A stretch of 64,000 nt of DNA, taken from contig NZ_CP107008.1 of NCBI RefSeq assembly GCF_025725685.1, forward strand, positions 2,170,001 through 2,234,000, read 5' to 3'. The DNA is from Halomonas sp. M4R1S46. GTDB taxonomy: Bacteria > Pseudomonadota > Gammaproteobacteria > Pseudomonadales > Halomonadaceae. Below are positions 63,258-64,000 of the stretch, piece by piece; within the stretch, counting starts at the first letter, position 1; every line of letters begins with the position of its first letter. The notes beneath the pieces are model-generated. The model was not told the DNA's origin and ran no database searches. It worked only from the letters and a program-made list of their open reading frames with translations. A program made the position numbers and the translations under genes.

Positions 63258-63929
63258 TCAACTCGCCTGGCGAACCGCCGCCGGGGGCTCCGGCAGGGGG
63301 GCGTTCATGGCCGAGACCACCACCGGGCGCAGGCGGCGCACCAGGTCGCGTACCGTGACGTGCTCGTCGTAGTCCTTCTCGGCGATATCACGCAGCGCAT
63401 CCAGGCCCGACAGGGTGAAGATCACCGTGCCCAGCATGAAGTGCAGCCGCCAGAAGCGCTCGGCATCCGGCAGGTCGGGGGTGGCCCGGCGCACCAGCTC
63501 GGTGAAGCGGGTGAAGACGCTGCCGTACTCGTCCTGGATGTAGCGGCGCAGGTGCCCCTGGGCCTGGCTGTAGGCCAGCCCCAGCAGGCGCATGAACACC
63601 TTCAGGCTGTTGCGCTCCGCCGGCACCTCCAGCACGGTGCGCGCCATGGTTTCCAGCAGCTCCTCCAGGGGGATCTCGTCGCCCTCCTCCGAATGGCGTG
63701 CCTCGAGCTCATCCAGGGCGGTATGGAAGCGCGCCGTGAAGGGGTCGAGGTAGCGAGCGAAGACCGCCTGGATCAGCGACTTCTTGGAGCCGAAGTGGTA
63801 ATTGACCGCCGCGAGATTGACCTTGGCCTTGCTGGTGATGTTGCGCAGCGAGGTCTCGGCGAAGCCGCGCTCGGCGAACAGCACCTCGGCGGTATCGAGG
63901 ATGCGGGTAACGGTATCGGGCTGAGCCAT
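63258..63929 (-). CDS. psrA: TetR-family regulator, PsrA-like
   Basis: 223 residues from ATG 63929. N-terminal HTH: TRILDTAEVLFAERGFAETSLRNITSKAKVNLAAVNYHFGSKKSLIQAVF, given here as a run of PsrA-type motifs (LFAERGFAETSLR, ITSKAKVNLAAVNYHFGSKK). The ligand domain FMRLLGLAYSQAQGHLRRY and FWRLHFMLG matches Pseudomonas PsrA, a fatty-acid-responsive regulator of beta-oxidation and rpoS. A matching operator lies just upstream, so autorepression is likely. Confidence 0.88.
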   Translation of the reverse strand: MAQPDTVTRILDTAEVLFAERGFAETSLRNITSKAKVNLAAVNYHFGSKKSLIQAVFARYLDPFTARFHTALDELEARHSEEGDEIPLEELLETMARTVLEVPAERNSLKVFMRLLGLAYSQAQGHLRRYIQDEYGSVFTRFTELVRRATPDLPDAERFWRLHFMLGTVIFTLSGLDALRDIAEKDYDEHVTVRDLVRRLRPVVVSAMNAPLPEPPAAVRQAS

Positions 63930-63946
63930 AGGGTGCGTCCGGGTTG

Positions 63947-63960
63947 GAAACATTTGTTTG
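63947..63960. promoter_or_regulatory. PsrA-type operator
   Basis: GAAAC-ATTT-GTTTG matches the PsrA consensus G/CAAAC(N2-4)GTTTG/C exactly and lies 18 bp upstream of the psrA ATG. Long-chain fatty acids release PsrA in Pseudomonas; autorepression is the expected role here. Confidence 0.75.
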
Positions 63961-64000
63961 AATATATGTCGAGTGTATGACAGCCAAGGGCCTCGCCTCA

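Overview
This GC-rich window looks like a gammaproteobacterial chromosome, most likely a halophile of the Halomonas/Chromohalobacter type. That assignment rests on protein similarity recognised by eye: a PsrA-like regulator, a YjbEFGH operon, TRAP and SLC13 transporters and type IV pilus genes. No rRNA or tRNA gene was seen.

Layout. (1) 1-2.5 kb: an SLC13 permease and cysQ on the minus strand behind an ops (RfaH) element; the operon continues past the left edge. (2) 2.7-6.1 kb: a metallo-beta-lactamase pseudogene, a RAYT relic, and an AT-rich HD-GYP gene with its own promoter. (3) 6.2-9.1 kb: a DctPQM TRAP transporter. (4) 9.2-14.6 kb: pgi, galU, algC and galE, which supply sugar nucleotides. 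(5) 15-45.4 kb: a large minus-strand polysaccharide locus. Read from its ops-bearing leader it runs wza, wzb, wzc, SLC13 permease, flippase, cysQ, cysD, wzy, wzx, sulfotransferase, glycosyltransferase, wcaF, gmd, fcl, wcaI, gmm, manC, cysC, wcaJ, vanZ. Several IS elements and relics cut it. (6) 45.7-49.6 kb: divergent yjbEFGH. (7) 49.6-51.6 kb: a RAYT relic, a Pmp3 gene and an IS30 copy. (8) 51.7-55.7 kb: pilA, divergent pilB and pilC, then a group II intron relic where pilD might be expected. (9) 56.3-62.7 kb: a tandem 154-bp repeat, a c-di-GMP-I riboswitch, three DUF4402-type subunits, a chaperone and an usher. (10) 62.8-64 kb: a truncated DUF2384 antitoxin and a PsrA-like repressor with a PsrA-type box.

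How it fits together. GDP-mannose (AlgC, ManC) is converted to GDP-fucose (Gmd, Fcl). WcaJ starts the repeat unit, glycosyltransferases extend it, and Wzx/Wzy/Wza/Wzb/Wzc export it. Sulfate uptake (SLC13), PAPS synthesis (CysD, CysC), a sulfotransferase and PAP removal (CysQ) point to a sulfated, probably fucose-containing exopolysaccharide. No cysN is present beside cysD. HD-GYP and the riboswitch link c-di-GMP to surface attachment.

Most unusual signal: a dispersed family of degenerate 7-nt-phase repeat arrays, mostly in head-to-head inverted pairs at the 3' ends of genes. One pair exactly encloses a four-helix-bundle (23S rRNA IVS-type) gene. Mobile DNA includes three IS481 copies with 6-bp target duplications, two IS30 copies with 3-bp duplications, a nested IS3/IS110 wreck and two RAYT relics.
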